64,000 nucleotides of DNA from Mesorhizobium sp. ORS 3359. GTDB lineage: Bacteria; Pseudomonadota; Alphaproteobacteria; Rhizobiales; Rhizobiaceae. The DNA lies in NCBI GenBank assembly GCA_000824845.1, contig CCNC01000042.1, forward strand, positions 1-64,000, in the 5' to 3' direction. A program made the position numbers and the translations under genes. This document shows, piece by piece, positions 62,412 to 64,000 of this stretch. The notes under the pieces were generated by a model. The model made no database searches. It was given only the letters and a program-made list of their open reading frames with translations, and had not been told where the DNA came from. The stretch's first letter is position 1. Each line of letters opens with the position of its first letter.

Positions 62412-63746
62412 TCACCTGTTCACCGAATAGCAGTCGACCTGCGGCTCGCTCGGCAGCACGCCGGAAACGCCGATGACGAAGCCCGGAGCGTCGAGCAGCG
62501 AGGCCCAGTGCTCGCTCTTCTGGTCGAGCTCCAGGCACAGGCGGTCGCCGTCATAGGGGATCTCACGCGGCTGCGAATGCAGCGGCTTCAGCGGAATGCC
62601 GGGCAGGCGCGACTTCCACAGGCCCTCGAACTGGTCCGCAGAGCCGACCGTCGCCTGGTTGACGAAGATCTTGCGCAGCGCGTCTTCCGAAAGCTCCGAG
62701 CCGACGCGGATGACGATGCGGCTGGCGACCAGCAGCTTCGGGTTGTCGATCCGCACCTTCCAGACATTGGTCGCGTGCCGCATGACTGGAAGCGCGCGCG
62801 ATTTCGGCTCGATGTAGCGCAGGCTGAGGATCAGCGAACGCAAGGCGTCGGCCAGCGCCATATAGGCGGGGCCGGGCGCCATGTGGTCGTAGGCCGGCAA
62901 CTCGCCGAGCCGCCGCGAGCTCGAGCCGTAGGTTGCCATCTCGCCGGCGAGGCCGGCAAGCTCGAGATAGAGCTCGGCCGGATGGAAGACGTCCTGCGCC
63001 AGCATATGCGCCAGCCGCGGCCGCGCGGCATTGGCGAGGTGCAGCATCAAAAGGTCCTCGACGCTGCGGCCGGCTCCGCCCATCACCATCTTGCCATGCG
63101 CCTCGGCGATCTGGTCGAGGCCGGTGACGACCTCCTGCAGCAATTGCCGGTACCAGTGCACGGCGCCGGTAATCAGTGTCGGCGGCAGGAAGGACTGGTC
63201 GAGCGAGACGCCGCCGTCGGCGCGCACGCCCGTGATATCGGCGACCGGCAGCGCCGTGTAGCCGCCGACCGATTTGCCGGGCGCCAGCAGAATAGCTTGC
63301 GGCCGGGCGATTTCGATCTCTTCCGGATCAGCGCCGCCCTGCACGGCGTCACGCACCGGGACGATCTTGCCGTGGTAGCGCGCGCCGGTCGATTGGGCAT
63401 GCGCCGGATCGAAGCCGACGCCGCCGGGCGGTTCCAGCGGCAGCGCCACCAGCACCGGCCCGGCGCCGGTGTCGGCCGTGACCGGCAGCGGCTTCGGCGC
63501 ATCCATCAGTTCCGGGATGGAGAAGGGCGTGCCGTCCGGGAAGATGCCCCGGGCGGATACGATCGACACCTGGCCGGCGTCGAGCAGCGACTGGTCGAGC
63601 GTCAGCTGTTGGAAGCCGAACGTATGGAGCTGGCCCGCCTGCAAGGCGCCGCGCACCATCCCCTCGAAGAACCGGTCCTGCTGCTGGAAATGCTGGGTCC
63701 TCAAGAAGAGTCCCTCGGACCACAGCACCCTGTTTGCGTCGCTCAT
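62412..63746 (-). CDS. tssK: T6SS baseplate-membrane connector TssK
   Basis: A 444-residue protein starting MSDANRVLWSEGLFLRTQHFQQQDRF, which is the TssK hallmark (WxEGxFLxPQHFQ). Further blocks LPLEPPGGVGFDP, LPVADITGVRADGGVSLDQSFLPP and SRRLGELPAYDH are typical. Trimeric TssK joins the baseplate wedge to the TssJLM membrane complex. It is 35 bases downstream of the tssJ stop. Confidence 0.94.
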   Translation of the reverse strand: MSDANRVLWSEGLFLRTQHFQQQDRFFEGMVRGALQAGQLHTFGFQQLTLDQSLLDAGQVSIVSARGIFPDGTPFSIPELMDAPKPLPVTADTGAGPVLVALPLEPPGGVGFDPAHAQSTGARYHGKIVPVRDAVQGGADPEEIEIARPQAILLAPGKSVGGYTALPVADITGVRADGGVSLDQSFLPPTLITGAVHWYRQLLQEVVTGLDQIAEAHGKMVMGGAGRSVEDLLMLHLANAARPRLAHMLAQDVFHPAELYLELAGLAGEMATYGSSSRRLGELPAYDHMAPGPAYMALADALRSLILSLRYIEPKSRALPVMRHATNVWKVRIDNPKLLVASRIVIRVGSELSEDALRKIFVNQATVGSADQFEGLWKSRLPGIPLKPLHSQPREIPYDGDRLCLELDQKSEHWASLLDAPGFVIGVSGVLPSEPQVDCYSVNR

Positions 63747-63781
63747 GCTGCCACTCTCTGCACTGCCCTGTTGACGCTTCG

Positions 63782-64000
63782 CTAGGCGGATATGCCGCCT
63801 TTGCCGAGGCTGACATTGATGGTGAATTTCGACCCCGGCGAAACCGACTTGGTCGTGCGCCAGTTGCGTCCGCCGGGTTCCCGGATCAGCGCGACGAAGC
63901 CGAGCGCCGTGGCGTTCGGCTCGACCGTGATAGTCTTGGCCGCCGTCTTGCCGGGCGCGACCGAGATCGCGTCCGAGCCGATGAGGTCGGCGCCGAGCGC
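63782..64000 (-). CDS. tssJ: T6SS outer-membrane lipoprotein TssJ, 3' part
   Basis: Cut by the window edge: the last 72 codons are visible, ending TAG at 63782-63784. The translation contains TITVEPNATALGFVALIREPGG, NWRTTKSVSPGSKFTIN and VSLGKGGI, matching the C-terminal beta-sandwich of TssJ, where the A-x-x-L-G-x-V-A-x-x-R-x-P...WR pattern is characteristic. The lipobox and N-terminus lie beyond base 64000. TssJ anchors TssM periplasmic ends to the outer membrane. It heads the tssJKLM-tagF run. Confidence 0.82.
   Translation of the reverse strand, partial: ALGADLIGSDAISVAPGKTAAKTITVEPNATALGFVALIREPGGRNWRTTKSVSPGSKFTINVSLGKGGISA

Overview
The window looks like chromosome of a GC-rich alphaproteobacterium of the order Hyphomicrobiales (rhizobia), most like Mesorhizobium. 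The signs are strong third-position G/C, an ActS/ActR (RegB/RegA) redox pair, an ehu-eut/doe ectoine catabolic cluster ordered as in Sinorhizobium, rhizobial intergenic mosaic repeats, and a large type VI secretion (T6SS) locus. I could not run any search; names rest on motifs, lengths and gene order. I saw no tRNA, rRNA, CRISPR array or intact insertion sequence.

Region 1 (1-8416), respiration and redox control: an MFS transporter on the minus strand faces a tightly packed plus-strand run, cyoABCD (heme-copper quinol oxidase), a SURF1 assembly factor, then the sensor kinase/regulator pair ActS/ActR. Most junctions overlap by 4 bases. A perfect 10-bp-arm palindrome lies in the divergent promoter region.

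Region 2 (8417-23071), ectoine/5-hydroxyectoine uptake and breakdown: read on the minus strand the order is enuR, ehuA, ehuB, ehuC, ehuD, eutA, eutB, eutC, doeA, doeB. On the plus strand follow an AsnC/Lrp regulator, doeC, doeD and a zinc-independent-looking MDR oxidoreductase. The pathway imports ectoine (EhuABCD), converts hydroxyectoine (EutABC), opens the ring (DoeA), deacetylates (DoeB), and takes diaminobutyrate to aspartate (DoeD, DoeC). A repeated TCATGWCA-type motif upstream of ehuA and across the enuR start is a candidate EnuR operator.

Region 3 (about 23.1-35.1 kb), accessory: a more A/T-rich island with a two-domain glycosyltransferase and an unknown partner, and a concentration of exported caspase-like (peptidase C14) proteins: three complete genes plus one N-terminal remnant. 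They are interleaved with two OmpA-family proteins and a small conserved protein. One caspase carries Sel1 repeats, one a C-terminal CxxCH heme-type motif, one a peptidoglycan-binding-like segment.

Region 4 (35.2-64.0 kb), T6SS: minus-strand tagH (FHA), tssL and tssM (second copies), a PP2C phosphatase, a membrane Ser/Thr kinase, DUF1036 and an M23-plus-lysozyme peptidoglycan hydrolase. Next come plus-strand vgrG, DUF6484 and a HEAT-repeat gene broken by an in-frame stop. Then, on the minus strand, come DUF2169, a ketosynthase-like protein, a DUF4150/PAAR-like toxin and two small partners that may include its immunity gene. Last come tagF, tssM, tssL, tssK and the 3' end of tssJ, cut by the window edge. 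Two complete TssL-TssM inner-membrane modules in one locus is the most unusual feature of the apparatus. The sheath, tube, baseplate and ClpV genes are not in the window and probably lie beyond base 64000.
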